From Candidatus Neomarinimicrobiota bacterium (GTDB lineage: Bacteria > Fidelibacterota > SORT01), in contig JACZTG010000020.1 in assembly GCA_022573815.1 (NCBI GenBank), forward strand, positions 1 to 40,415: a stretch of 40,415 bases of DNA, read 5' to 3'. Both the position numbers and the translations under genes were made by a program. This document shows, in pieces, positions 1-7,430 of the stretch; position 1 is the first letter of the stretch, and every line of letters starts with the position of its first letter. The notes below the pieces were generated by a model. The model did not search any database. It was not told where the DNA came from and saw only the letters and a program-made list of their open reading frames with translations.

Positions 1-28
1 TTGACATTATACCACAAACTTCTAAATT
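1..28 (+). promoter_or_regulatory. Probable sigma70-type promoter of tRNA-Leu
   Basis: TTGACA at 1-6 is a perfect -35 box. TAAATT at 23-28 follows after 16 bases and would start transcription near 35, just before the tRNA at 39. Two other candidate promoters in the window use TAAATT or TTAAAT as the -10 box, which supports this reading. Confidence 0.45.
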
Positions 29-38
29 CATATCCGAC

Positions 39-122
39 GCCGAGGTGGTGAAATAGGTAGACGCAGGGGATTCAAAATCCCCCGCTCGCAAGAGCGTGCG
101 GGTTCGATTCCCGCCCTCGGCA
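39..122 (+). tRNA. trnL: tRNA-Leu, anticodon CAA
   Basis: The acceptor arms GCCGAGG (39-45) and CCTCGGC (115-121) pair completely, with discriminator A at 122. The anticodon loop is TTCAAAA with CAA at 73-75, reading UUG leucine codons. A long variable arm (GCTCGCAAGAGC) marks a class II tRNA, and the T-loop is GGTTCGATTCC. CCA is not encoded. The 84-base length is normal for tRNA-Leu. Confidence 0.97.
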
Positions 123-469
123 CTCATACAATATTTCCTCATTATTAAACCGCTCAAATATCCTCGCTAAAAAGACGTCTAACAAAAACGATTTTACATA
201 AATATGAACTTGAATTGAATTTACTGACTTGCGCAGCTTTATTCAAGAGATAAATTTAATGCGGAAATTCCGATTTGAATTAAATATCTTACTCTCCCCC
301 CTAACCTCAAAAACATCTGCTAATTATCAACTTAAAAACAGCTTCCGGATGTTACTTATTAAAAACCCTTTGTCCTATAAAGTCGCTCGATTTGAATATT
401 GTTCACGGATTTGGACTAACGGAGTAAATAACCCGGCTTATTCCATTATTTACTTAGGTAAACGACTAA
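123..469. other. Intergenic region without a recognised gene
   Basis: This AT-rich stretch lies between the tRNA and the stop of the next minus-strand gene. The only open frame (229-477, TTG start) has no ribosome-binding site and no protein-like pattern. One perfect 9-bp inverted repeat, AGTAAATAA (423-431) with TTATTTACT (446-454) around a 14-base loop, lies just beyond the stop of the minus-strand gene. It could act as a weak transcript end but has no clear U-tract. Confidence 0.4.
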
Positions 470-838
470 TTACATAGATTTTGCAACATCGATCTTTACC
501 CACTTATTACCATCCAGAACTTCGAGATTAAGGGGTTTAATCGATTGTGACGCTTCATGAATCTCACCGGTAACTTTAACAGTTTTTGCCATATATTCGG
601 CTACCTCTGACGATGCTAATTGCAAGGTATATATTTTCCCGTCTTTAGCAACTATCCCGACGGGTTTCCCTAACTTTGCACAGGTAACTGCACACATTTG
701 ATGCTTTGAACCGCTTGCACCGTGTACGTAACAGCTGATATCGACCAGTTCGCCTTCAATTGTTTTATCTCCGGCGCTAACCACGCTAGCTGAAGCTAAC
801 AACATTACGATCAGAAAAGTAAATCTAATATTTTTCAT
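470..838 (-). CDS. Small exported protein with conserved Cys residues
   Basis: This is a 122-residue protein with a clear signal peptide (residues 1-22, ending ASVVSAG), so it is periplasmic or secreted. The mature part begins with a beta-rich stretch (TIEGELVDISCY) and has Cys36, Cys49 and Cys53 in the pattern CxxHxxxxxxxHQMCAVTC followed by GKPVGIV. That pattern recurs in small uncharacterised exported proteins of many phyla, and the Cys and His residues could bind metal or form a disulphide. An AAGGAA ribosome-binding site lies 7 bases before the ATG. It stands alone between the tRNA and the gene at 1117, so context does not help. No enzyme family is recognised. Confidence 0.8.
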   Translation of the reverse strand: MKNIRFTFLIVMLLASASVVSAGDKTIEGELVDISCYVHGASGSKHQMCAVTCAKLGKPVGIVAKDGKIYTLQLASSEVAEYMAKTVKVTGEIHEASQSIKPLNLEVLDGNKWVKIDVAKSM

Positions 839-1051
839 CTTTAGTTTCCTTTTGTTGATAATTAACCCGGTATAAAAACGTAAAGTAATTTATTACCATA
901 ATCAATGGTAATTGTTTAGTTAAGTATCATACTATCCTTTGCTTCTCCCTCCAGCTAATTTGGAAGCACACCTAACATAAATATTAATACACCCATATAC
1001 AGTCTTCCTAATACAGGGCTGATTTCAGGGCTATTAGGCGTCAAATCATGG

Positions 1052-1072
1052 TCTCCGATATAAAATCGGAGA
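1052..1072. repeat. GC-rich 8-bp hairpin, possibly a dispersed repeat
   Basis: TCTCCGAT (1052-1059) pairs perfectly with ATCGGAGA (1065-1072) over a 5-base loop. There is no U-tract on either strand, so it is not a standard terminator. It sits alone in the gap 839-1116. No second copy occurs in this window. Confidence 0.35.
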
Positions 1073-1116
1073 GATTCGGCGTGACACTTGCGAATGGCTT
1101 CTAAATATTATTTAGA

Positions 1117-1305
1117 TTAAGAAGCTTTCCCATCCATACTGGCTACCCTCTTGATGGCGCTGGCAATCATATCACCTATTGCTATAATAGACATCGATAC
1201 AATAAACGTATCCATCTCTATTAGATTTTGGCTTAATAAGAAAATTGCAGCGATTAGTACAACTCCCATTACCATGAGGTCTACGAGCGAGTGAATTTTT
1301 TCCAT
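1117..1305 (-). CDS. Small two-helix inner-membrane protein
   Basis: This 62-residue protein has two predicted hydrophobic helices, about residues 8-26 and 32-52. It has acidic and basic caps and a lysine-containing tail. A strong ribosome-binding site (AGGAGA) precedes the ATG, which makes this a real gene despite its size. It starts 15 bases after the stop of the small lipoprotein-like frame at 1321-1503, and both follow the RRM gene on the same strand, so the three may be co-transcribed. No function can be assigned. The overlapping frame at 1172-1360 is a shadow. Confidence 0.65.
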   Translation of the reverse strand: MEKIHSLVDLMVMGVVLIAAIFLLSQNLIEMDTFIVSMSIIAIGDMIASAIKRVASMDGKAS

Positions 1306-1320
1306 TATGATATCTCCTGT

Positions 1321-1503
1321 TTAAGCGTGGATGTTTATGGTGTAATTTAAGTATTGCCAAAAAAGAATGGAATACAACAGTTGAGAGTAAAAGTTCATAC
1401 GAGAAGAATTTTTACGATAATCTTTAGCGCTGGATGTGGGTGTCAATTTGCTTCTACCGCAAGACACGACTACAATTAAGAATAGCAATGAAAATTTCTT
1501 CAT
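1321..1503 (-). CDS. Possible small lipoprotein, perhaps truncated
   Basis: This is a 60-residue open frame. Residues 1-15 look like a lipoprotein signal peptide ending in the lipobox VVSC, so Cys15 would be lipidated. The rest is unremarkable, and after residue 37 it is rich in Tyr, Ile and Asn, unlike a folded domain. The true protein may therefore end earlier or be frameshifted. No good ribosome-binding site precedes the ATG. Position supports it: it lies between the RRM gene and the two-helix protein, 15 bases from the latter. Confidence 0.35.
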   Translation of the reverse strand: MKKFSLLFLIVVVSCGRSKLTPTSSAKDYRKNSSRMNFYSQLLYSILFWQYLNYTINIHA

Positions 1504-1538
1504 CCCGGCTTCAATTTTAGTTCATCAAAATATAATTA

Positions 1539-1862
1539 TTACTTCCTTCTATCACCATTGCGCCGATCAGACGGTTTTGTGCGTTTTGCAGGATTTCGTC
1601 TGCTAACTCCGGACCGCCTGGGGGCGTTTCGTCTGTCACTTAGTTTGAGAAGATGTCCACCCACTTCACTTCCATTTAATGCTCTGATTGCGGCGCTGGC
1701 TTCAGTTTCATCCGGCATTTCTATAATACCAAAACCTCTTTTTTTGCCGTCGAATTCATCAGTTATTATTGTTACGGAAGCCACCTTTCCGTGAGATTCA
1801 AAAGCAGTTCTCAAATCGGCGCTAATATCAGCATGGGATAGATTACTTACATAAACATTCAT
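1539..1862 (-). CDS. RRM-domain RNA-binding protein
   Basis: This is a single RNA-recognition-motif protein of the small bacterial glycine-rich/RBP type. RNP2 is VYVSNL (residues 3-8) and RNP1 is KRGFGIIE (41-48), with the usual beta-alpha-beta spacing and the second helix ASAAIRALNGSEVGG. A basic tail follows with repeated RRN/DRR units, likely to strengthen RNA contact. I chose the ATG at 1862 (107 aa) over the in-frame GTG at 1868 because GAGG directly precedes it and the GTG lies inside that ribosome-binding site. Relatives are often cold-inducible RNA chaperones; that role is family knowledge and is not shown here. Confidence 0.92.
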   Translation of the reverse strand: MNVYVSNLSHADISADLRTAFESHGKVASVTIITDEFDGKKRGFGIIEMPDETEASAAIRALNGSEVGGHLLKLSDRRNAPRRSGVSRRNPAKRTKPSDRRNGDRRK

Positions 1863-2177
1863 CTTCACCTCAAAGGGTTTAGTTTGGGGTCTATCTAATT
1901 ATAATCACATCTAACTGCTTATTATTAAGTTAATTTATACAAATTTATATAACAAGCCTAAGTCTAATGATAAGCATATTGAATCTTGTAAGGAATAAAA
2001 ATATTTAATTCAGAATAATGATGTTATGTGTATATTTATCAATAGCATACCAGATATTTATATAAACGATCTTAGTGTGTAATTCGTGCTATTTGTGATA
2101 TACGTCATATTTCTGAACATTGATAAATGTTATTATAAGGCTGTAGAGATATAGAATACTGTTAGGGAGAGACTAAA
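1863..2177. other. Divergent promoter region with CRP/FNR-like and inverted repeats
   Basis: This 315-base AT-rich region separates the RRM gene (minus) from the pilin-like gene (plus). It holds TGTGA-N6-TCATA (2094-2109), a 4-of-5/5-of-5 match to CRP/FNR-family half-sites. It also holds the 10-bp inverted repeat ATTTATCAAT (2034-2043) with ATTGATAAAT (2119-2128). The latter overlaps a small palindrome, ACATT-gata-AATGT (2117-2130). A -10-like TATAAG at 2134-2139 would put the CRP-like site near -44, close to a class II activator position. No open frame worth calling is present. Confidence 0.35.
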
Positions 2178-2567
2178 ATGAAACAAGATAATCTTACAAT
2201 TATAATGAGTTTAGCAATATTTGCGGGAATTATTGTTGCCATATTTTTTAATAGTTTTACCGCTGGAGCTGCACTGAATCCAACCGCACAAGATTGGAGT
2301 GACGATGTTAGTTACATTGCGCTCAAGGCATCCGAATACTGGCGTACACCATCCGTAATTGGTGGCGGATCTGAAAGTTTCAACGGTATAAAAGATATTT
2401 CTGATTTTGGAATCACGATTTCAAGTTTAAAAGTGCATTACACAATATCTGAAGTTTCGGATTTTGATTTTGTTATATCAACTAACGACATCATAAATGG
2501 TTCGGTAGTTCAAACCAGAGTAAATTTTCAGGGTATAGCAGGATTACCCATTATAAAATCATTATAG
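2178..2567 (+). CDS. Pilin-like membrane-anchored small protein
   Basis: This 129-residue protein has one N-terminal hydrophobic helix (about 6-27) and then an exported domain. The layout resembles type IV pilin-like proteins of FCB bacteria: a charged start, a long hydrophobic helix, an alpha segment (WSDDVSYIALKASEYW), then the Gly/Ser-rich turn GGGSESFNGI (62-71). It lacks the classical prepilin peptidase site (G before F plus Glu5), so cleavage and assembly are uncertain. AGGGAG lies 9 bases before the ATG. It is one of only two confident plus-strand protein genes in the window and stands alone behind a CRP/FNR-like site. Confidence 0.75.
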   Translation: MKQDNLTIIMSLAIFAGIIVAIFFNSFTAGAALNPTAQDWSDDVSYIALKASEYWRTPSVIGGGSESFNGIKDISDFGITISSLKVHYTISEVSDFDFVISTNDIINGSVVQTRVNFQGIAGLPIIKSL

Positions 2568-2582
2568 ATTGACATAAAGAAG

Positions 2583-2600
2583 TAGGCAGTCTTCAGCCTA
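2583..2600 (+). terminator. Weak candidate terminator after the pilin-like gene
   Basis: TAGGC (2583-2587) pairs with GCCTA (2596-2600) and is followed by TTTT. A second hairpin, GATTGA/TCAATC, follows within 25 bases. The stems are short, so the call is tentative. Confidence 0.3.
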
Positions 2601-2618
2601 TTTTCGATTGAGCCGGGT

Positions 2619-2855
2619 TCAATCATATTTTAAAATAAGATTTCCCTCTGCATCAACAAAAGAATCACCCTTAATAAATTCTACACTGCCATCTTCCCGC
2701 ACAATAGAATTACTTTTTTCATCAGGAGAACCATAATAGGCTGAGTTATCAATACCCACAATACAGTCGGCTATGTCCTCCAACAATTCGTTAACCCATT
2801 CAACGATTTCATCCTGTTCCCAATCTTGTCTATCTACCTTGTATTCAAATATCAT
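2619..2855 (-). CDS. Small acidic cytoplasmic protein of unknown function
   Basis: This 78-residue acidic protein has no signal peptide or membrane helix. An amphipathic helix (WVNELLEDIADCIVGID) is followed by a beta-rich C-terminus with DGSVEFIKGDSFVDAEGNLILKYD. A strong AAGGAG ribosome-binding site lies 7 bases before the ATG, which supports expression. The perfect palindrome TGTGA-N6-TCACA begins 26 bases upstream, so a CRP/FNR-family regulator probably controls it. It is not recognised as a known family. Confidence 0.7.
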   Translation of the reverse strand: MIFEYKVDRQDWEQDEIVEWVNELLEDIADCIVGIDNSAYYGSPDEKSNSIVREDGSVEFIKGDSFVDAEGNLILKYD

Positions 2856-2880
2856 TTTTCTTCTCCTTCTTGGTTAATGA

Positions 2881-2896
2881 TGTGACCCGCATCACA
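2881..2896. promoter_or_regulatory. Perfect CRP/FNR-family operator TGTGA-N6-TCACA
   Basis: TGTGACCCGCATCACA is a full palindromic match to the classic CRP half-sites. It lies 26 bases before the start of the minus-strand gene at 2855. A -10-like TATATT on the minus strand (2901-2896) abuts it, so the site would cover the transcription start, which would fit repression. The promoter placement is inferred. Confidence 0.6.
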
Positions 2897-3022
2897 ATAT
2901 AGCTCCAATATCGTCCCAAAAAGCAAGAAAGTTAAATAAAAATAATGACTTAGCGGTTTATTCGGTCATTTCGAGCATTTCTACTCTAATGTGTTTTTAG
3001 CGTTTCCAGGTGGTAGAAAAAC

Positions 3023-4060
3023 TTATTTGGCAAACGTTTCCGATAGATAAAACAGTATTAGATTTAGATCATATTCATTCGCAGTTAAACCGTTCAATAT
3101 CATTCTATCGACCAGGGAATTGACTTCTTCTTCAGATGTAGGCGGATTATTTTCAACATTGCTTAAAAAATGACAAGCTGAGCACTTCATTTCATAAACA
3201 CTCGCCGCTTCGGTTAGAGAAATTTTATCCATTTCAAACTCGGTTATAGCAGTTACCTGTCTTGAGGAAACGATTGATTTATCTTCTTCTAGTTTGGACT
3301 TAAATCCTCTGTGCAGCTCGGGAGATAGTGCGATAAGATAAGCCGATACCCACCATTGTTCTTCCAAATATATCGGTTCAGCAACAGTCCTCTCGGACAT
3401 CCTTTTTACAGTTCTGACCCAATCAGATGGTGTGCGGGGTTTGACAAGTACGGTTCGCAAATCGTGGCATTGAACACATTTATTAAGCAGAACTGCTCTT
3501 CCCTTGAGAAGAAATTCTTTCTTGGATAATTTATTTAGCGGTACTTCATCAGAAAACCCTGCGTTAGAGACAAGCCGCTCAATTCTTATTATATTTTTAT
3601 CGCTGAATACATCTCCTCCAACGACACTTTTTCTCAGCTGATATTCTTTAAAAGCCATTGGAACAGATAATCCGGCAAGTAATACTGTCGAGATCATAAG
3701 GAGTGTCCCAAAAAAAGGTGCGAATCTTGATTCTAAATGCTTAAAGAACCTAACAACCATAAATTTCAGAAAGAGAACGATGCCGATCAGGATTCCGAAC
3801 GTTAAATGGATAACTGTTCGAGCAGGAAACTCAATTTGGTAATTCCAAAGACGCGGCACCATTTGCCACATGAGAATCAGATATATTACAATATAAAGAT
3901 ATCCGATGATCCGATGAAGGATGCGGAGAGAAATAGGCGCTTCGCTTTTAAATTTATTATGGTCATAAGGAAATCCCCAGAGCCAATACATTAATATCGT
4001 CCCTGCAAAAGCCAGTCCGACAAAAGCTATTCCTAAAATCGCATTCAGCATCGGATCCAT
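3023..4060 (-). CDS. Four-helix membrane protein with two haem c sites
   Basis: This 345-residue protein has four hydrophobic helices (about 6-28, 48-68, 83-105, 113-135), with His49, His85 and His108 in or next to them that could ligate haem b. A C-terminal exported part carries CVQCH (195-199) and CSACH (293-297). Around the first haem is an (L)KPRTPSDWVRTVKRM segment typical of small cytochromes c that read quinol-linked pools. It is the last gene of the cytochrome locus. It lies directly behind the intrinsic terminator at 4094-4122 with no room for its own promoter, so it should be expressed by read-through. GGGAAG precedes the ATG. A role as a membrane-bound electron shuttle is inferred. 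Confidence 0.85.
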   Translation of the reverse strand: MDPMLNAILGIAFVGLAFAGTILMYWLWGFPYDHNKFKSEAPISLRILHRIIGYLYIVIYLILMWQMVPRLWNYQIEFPARTVIHLTFGILIGIVLFLKFMVVRFFKHLESRFAPFFGTLLMISTVLLAGLSVPMAFKEYQLRKSVVGGDVFSDKNIIRIERLVSNAGFSDEVPLNKLSKKEFLLKGRAVLLNKCVQCHDLRTVLVKPRTPSDWVRTVKRMSERTVAEPIYLEEQWWVSAYLIALSPELHRGFKSKLEEDKSIVSSRQVTAITEFEMDKISLTEAASVYEMKCSACHFLSNVENNPPTSEEEVNSLVDRMILNGLTANEYDLNLILFYLSETFAK

Positions 4061-4093
4061 AAAAATCTTCCCTTATCTGTTTCTTTCAAACAA

Positions 4094-4122
4094 AAAGAGA
4101 GGGTTAAATAAACCCTCTCTTT
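4094..4122 (-). terminator. Intrinsic terminator after the P460 gene
   Basis: A perfect 12-bp stem (4094-4105 with 4111-4122) closes a 5-base loop. On the minus strand it continues into TTTTTG. It lies between the P460-type gene and the downstream di-haem membrane protein and probably acts as an attenuator. Confidence 0.85.
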
Positions 4123-4146
4123 CCAAAACATATTATATTTATTCTA

Positions 4147-4701
4147 TTACTTTAAACTTCCAATCATTACAAAATCATTGTCAGCTTTTGCACCGTGACA
4201 GGTGACGCAGCCTTTCGGAATTCCCGCGGCATCAACTGTTCCGTCAGGCTTATATTTCGCCCAAAACCAGTCGGCAGCATCAGGATTAAAGCCTTCTACT
4301 TTATACATTACCGTAATTGCGGCAAGAGTTGTATCAGGCATAAAATTTTCTTTGACAATAATTTGACCGTTTTCAAAGGTTCCCTTTTCCGGATCTTGGA
4401 CATTATGAGCTCCGTGCCCGCTAAGGTATGTTCGGATTATGGCGCCATGAGGAGCATTACCTGCTACATGTCCTTCTATGCCGGGCCAAAAGTCCCATTC
4501 TCCATATGGACTTGTTTCTGTAATATATTTCCATAGTTCAGCGGCATCCGCTCCTGGTAGGGTTGCTTCTTCATGCGTAGATTCTGATGTAGAAACCTCA
4601 TCGGCTTCCATTTCTTCTATATCTTTTTTACCTTTACCGCAAGAAATAACTAATAAGAGGGATATAATCAGTATACTTGCAAACATTAAAACTTTGCTCA
4701 T
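4147..4701 (-). CDS. Cytochrome P460-type haem lipoprotein
   Basis: The signal peptide ends in the lipobox LVISC, so Cys21 (numbered from the chosen start) would be lipidated. An acidic linker leads into a cytochrome P460-like domain: WKYITETSPYGEW, WPG, the HGAIIRTYL and NGQIIVKENF strands, then YKVEGFNP and DWFWAKY, ending in the haem site CVTCH (165-169). Family members oxidise hydroxylamine or bind NO, or act as cytochrome c'-beta; which applies here is unknown. I chose the second ATG (184 aa) because AGGAGA sits right before it and overlaps the first ATG at 4713. The gene has its own promoter (4814-4842) and terminator (4094-4122), so it forms a separate unit within the locus. Confidence 0.85.
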   Translation of the reverse strand: MSKVLMFASILIISLLLVISCGKGKKDIEEMEADEVSTSESTHEEATLPGADAAELWKYITETSPYGEWDFWPGIEGHVAGNAPHGAIIRTYLSGHGAHNVQDPEKGTFENGQIIVKENFMPDTTLAAITVMYKVEGFNPDAADWFWAKYKPDGTVDAAGIPKGCVTCHGAKADNDFVMIGSLK

Positions 4702-4794
4702 CGTTCTCCTCATTTGTTTGATATTAAATTAGGTCTTCCAGCTTTTAATTTTAGACCCCTCTTAACACTCCTATACCCGGTGTATCGGTTTCAT

Positions 4795-4810
4795 AGCAGG
4801 TTAAGCAGGT
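4795..4810. repeat. Tandem AGCAGGT repeat at the P460 transcription start
   Basis: AGCAGGT occurs at 4795-4801 and again at 4804-4810, a 9-base period. It covers the predicted start of transcription (about 4807) and lies right beside the -10 box, where a regulator could bind. Binding is inferred. Confidence 0.3.
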
Positions 4811-4813
4811 CAT

Positions 4814-4842
4814 ATGATAAGCGCAATAATTATGCTTGTCAA
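4814..4842 (-). promoter_or_regulatory. Strong sigma70-type promoter for the P460 gene
   Basis: On the minus strand, TTGACA (4842-4837), a 17-base spacer and TATCAT (4819-4814) match the sigma70 consensus at 11 of 12 positions. Transcription would start near 4807, giving a leader of about 106 bases before the start codon at 4701. Confidence 0.65.
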
Positions 4843-4862
4843 GAATAATTTATTTAAACTGT

Positions 4863-7430
4863 TTAATATTTTTGCTTTTTGTCTATTTCTTTGATTTTCA
4901 ACCAGAGAGAGAATGCCAATACGGTTAAAATCAGCGTGGAGATACCTAATCCCATCTTTCTGAAATTAAATTCGTCTAAAGCGGCTAAACCGATTTTTTC
5001 AGCCTCCCCGACCGCCTTTGTTCCTTTATTTATCTCTTCCTCGACATAATCGAGATTGAACGAATGAATTCGAGTCCGGGATTGCAGCAATGATTGCCTG
5101 GCTTCGCTTAAACTAAAAAGTGCGTCAGAAATTTCTACGCCTTTTTGCTCGGCATCGTGTATAATAGCTCGCGTGGTTTCCATTTTCTCTTTTAGTCCAA
5201 CAATCATATCCCGCATTTTAATAGATATTATACCGCCATCGTCATCTTCTTCGTGACATTCTGCACAAATCGAGCCTTCATGCACTCCAAGCATATCGTC
5301 ATTCGGTTTGGCAATAGCGTGATTCCCATGGCAAGTTTCACATCCCCGCTCCCCTATATCATGAAAGGCTATGGACATAGGACTTTTCTCAAAGAGCTCA
5401 TAATTATTCAAGTGACATGTACTGCAAATAAGTGATTCGTCAGTCACTGTCGGCGGAATCACTCCATGATCACCGTGGCAATCGTTGCAAACAGGAGATC
5501 CCATATCACCTTTTTCATAAAGAGCGATACCGTGGACACTCGTTTTATATTCTTCAAACTGATTTGATGGTAATCCATAAGCAGTCATCAGAGTGCTATT
5601 TCCATGGCAACGGTCACAGGTAGCAGCTATATTTTTAGGGTAAACAGGAGATTTTGGATCTGAAGATGATCTAATACCGTGGGCAAAGTGACAGTCACTG
5701 CATTGGGCAACGTTTTCATCTCCTGCAATTAACATTTTGCCGTGAGCGGATAAACTGTATTTTTCTACCTGGTCAATCGGTATAGATACATTGTAAACTT
5801 TCATATATTCAGCATCACTGTGGCATTTACCGCAAAACTCGGGAATCTCTTCTTTTGCCGGAACTCCAAACCAATCATCAGCATCCCACATAGCTTCATC
5901 TTCGTCATCTGAGTTAGGATTTCCGCCATGACAATCGGCACACGTTAAACCAGCCTCCTCATGGACATCTTTTTTAAATGCCTCTACAGGAGCGAGATAT
6001 TCGTCTTCCAAATCAGAATGACAAATTACACACTCGCTTGTGGAATTGCCCTGTGCGGAAACAGTTGACGGAAACAGAAAACTACTTCCTAACATCAGTA
6101 TACCGACGGCAGTAGGAATACCGCCTTTTTTATGTAAGAGTTTTTTCAATATCTTTTTGTATATCAGAGAAATAAACCATGCTAAAATAATTATGCCTGC
6201 GATGCCGGCTACGAGTATAGACAACCAGCGTAGCATTCCTCCAAAACCAAGTAAAAAGTTGTAAACTCCGCTTGCTCCTTCCGCAGATAATCCAAAGAAA
6301 TTTAACAGAGAAGAAAAACCCATTGCAAGATTATCAAAATAACCTACAAAAGTCATGTAGAGCATATAAAATACCCAGAATTTCGCTCCTAAAATTAGTT
6401 TCCTGTTTTTTCTGCCCCTTTGTACTCGGGTGTCAATAAACGGAACTAAAATCCACAATAGAATCGCAAGATTGAACATCATTATGCCAAACACTTCCCC
6501 CTCCATAAATAGAAAATGCGCAGGTATTATTTTAAGCGTTTCAAACATAAACATAAAAAACCACTCAGGTTTTATTCCGGCGGGAGCAGACGAAAATGGA
6601 TCTGCCTTAATACCAAGTTCCCAGGGGAAATATACAGCCAGAATCGCAAGCACATTAAGAACTATCAGCCATAAAAGAAGGTCTCTCAAAGCGAAGTTCG
6701 GGAAAAATGGCATGCGCTTCATTTCTTTAGGTCTTCCTTCCTTTTCTCCTTTTTCCCATTCGAGAGGAATACTCATTCCCTGCACCTGAACAAGAAACAG
6801 ATGTAAAGACAGCAGAACAAAAAACAGTAACGGCAATATGGCGACGTGCAGTCCGAAGAACCGTGATAACGTCGCTCCGGTGACGTCTTCTCCGCCACGT
6901 AATAAGTTGAGCATAGCATTGCCTACATAGGGAATCGAACCGGCGATATCGGTACCGACTTTTGTTGCGAAAAAAGCGAGTTCATTCCACGGCAACAGAT
7001 AACCAGAGAATCCGAATCCGAGTGAAAGTAATAGCAGTAGCATCCCGGTTACCCATGTCATTTCACGTGGCGGACGATACGCTCTCGTGAAAAAAACACT
7101 GAACATATGAATAAATATCGCTAAAACCATAAGATTTGCCGACCATGAGTGAATAGACCTAATGAGCCATCCAAATTCCACTTTACTCATAATAAATCTA
7201 ATGGATTCGAACGCTCGGTCGGGATCAGCATTGTAATACATCAGCAAAAGAATTCCGCTTAAAACCTGAATTATAAATAAAAATAACGATACGCCGCCAA
7301 AATAATACCACAAGAATTCACCACTGACAGGAACCGTTTTCTTCTTAAAAAACTCTAACCAATCGGAGATTCCCAACCGTTCATCAAACCACTCAAAGAG
7401 ATTCGCTTTGACCCTGTCAATTGTTCCCAT
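4863..7430 (-). CDS. Cytochrome b fused to a nonahaem cytochrome c
   Basis: This 855-residue fusion begins with a full cytochrome b core (about 1-440). The haem b ligand pairs are His94/His108 and His195/His210. The second pair has 14 residues between the ligands, as in b6-type proteins. The quinol-site motif PEW is at 288-290. A hydrophobic segment ending in TVSAQ (about 440-460) looks like a former signal peptide. Then come nine CxxCH sites at 467, 497, 533, 577, 605, 648, 669, 697 and 722, a charged coiled coil (about 735-815) and a final membrane helix (827-845). The product would be the quinol-oxidising or -reducing subunit with its own periplasmic wire. The start ATG overlaps the Rieske stop (TAATG), so the two are translationally coupled. 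Confidence 0.95.
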   Translation of the reverse strand: MGTIDRVKANLFEWFDERLGISDWLEFFKKKTVPVSGEFLWYYFGGVSLFLFIIQVLSGILLLMYYNADPDRAFESIRFIMSKVEFGWLIRSIHSWSANLMVLAIFIHMFSVFFTRAYRPPREMTWVTGMLLLLLSLGFGFSGYLLPWNELAFFATKVGTDIAGSIPYVGNAMLNLLRGGEDVTGATLSRFFGLHVAILPLLFFVLLSLHLFLVQVQGMSIPLEWEKGEKEGRPKEMKRMPFFPNFALRDLLLWLIVLNVLAILAVYFPWELGIKADPFSSAPAGIKPEWFFMFMFETLKIIPAHFLFMEGEVFGIMMFNLAILLWILVPFIDTRVQRGRKNRKLILGAKFWVFYMLYMTFVGYFDNLAMGFSSLLNFFGLSAEGASGVYNFLLGFGGMLRWLSILVAGIAGIIILAWFISLIYKKILKKLLHKKGGIPTAVGILMLGSSFLFPSTVSAQGNSTSECVICHSDLEDEYLAPVEAFKKDVHEEAGLTCADCHGGNPNSDDEDEAMWDADDWFGVPAKEEIPEFCGKCHSDAEYMKVYNVSIPIDQVEKYSLSAHGKMLIAGDENVAQCSDCHFAHGIRSSSDPKSPVYPKNIAATCDRCHGNSTLMTAYGLPSNQFEEYKTSVHGIALYEKGDMGSPVCNDCHGDHGVIPPTVTDESLICSTCHLNNYELFEKSPMSIAFHDIGERGCETCHGNHAIAKPNDDMLGVHEGSICAECHEEDDDGGIISIKMRDMIVGLKEKMETTRAIIHDAEQKGVEISDALFSLSEARQSLLQSRTRIHSFNLDYVEEEINKGTKAVGEAEKIGLAALDEFNFRKMGLGISTLILTVLAFSLWLKIKEIDKKQKY

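Noticed and set aside
229-477. 82-codon plus-strand frame after the tRNA
   Set aside because: TTG start, no ribosome-binding site, random-looking composition, runs into the stop region of the minus-strand gene.
1172-1360. 62-codon minus-strand frame overlapping the two-helix protein
   Set aside because: Shifted shadow of the gene at 1117-1305, which has the ribosome-binding site.
4824-4840. Possible sigma54 site upstream of the P460 gene
   Set aside because: The -24 element is poor and the same bases form a much better TTGACA-N17-TATCAT promoter.
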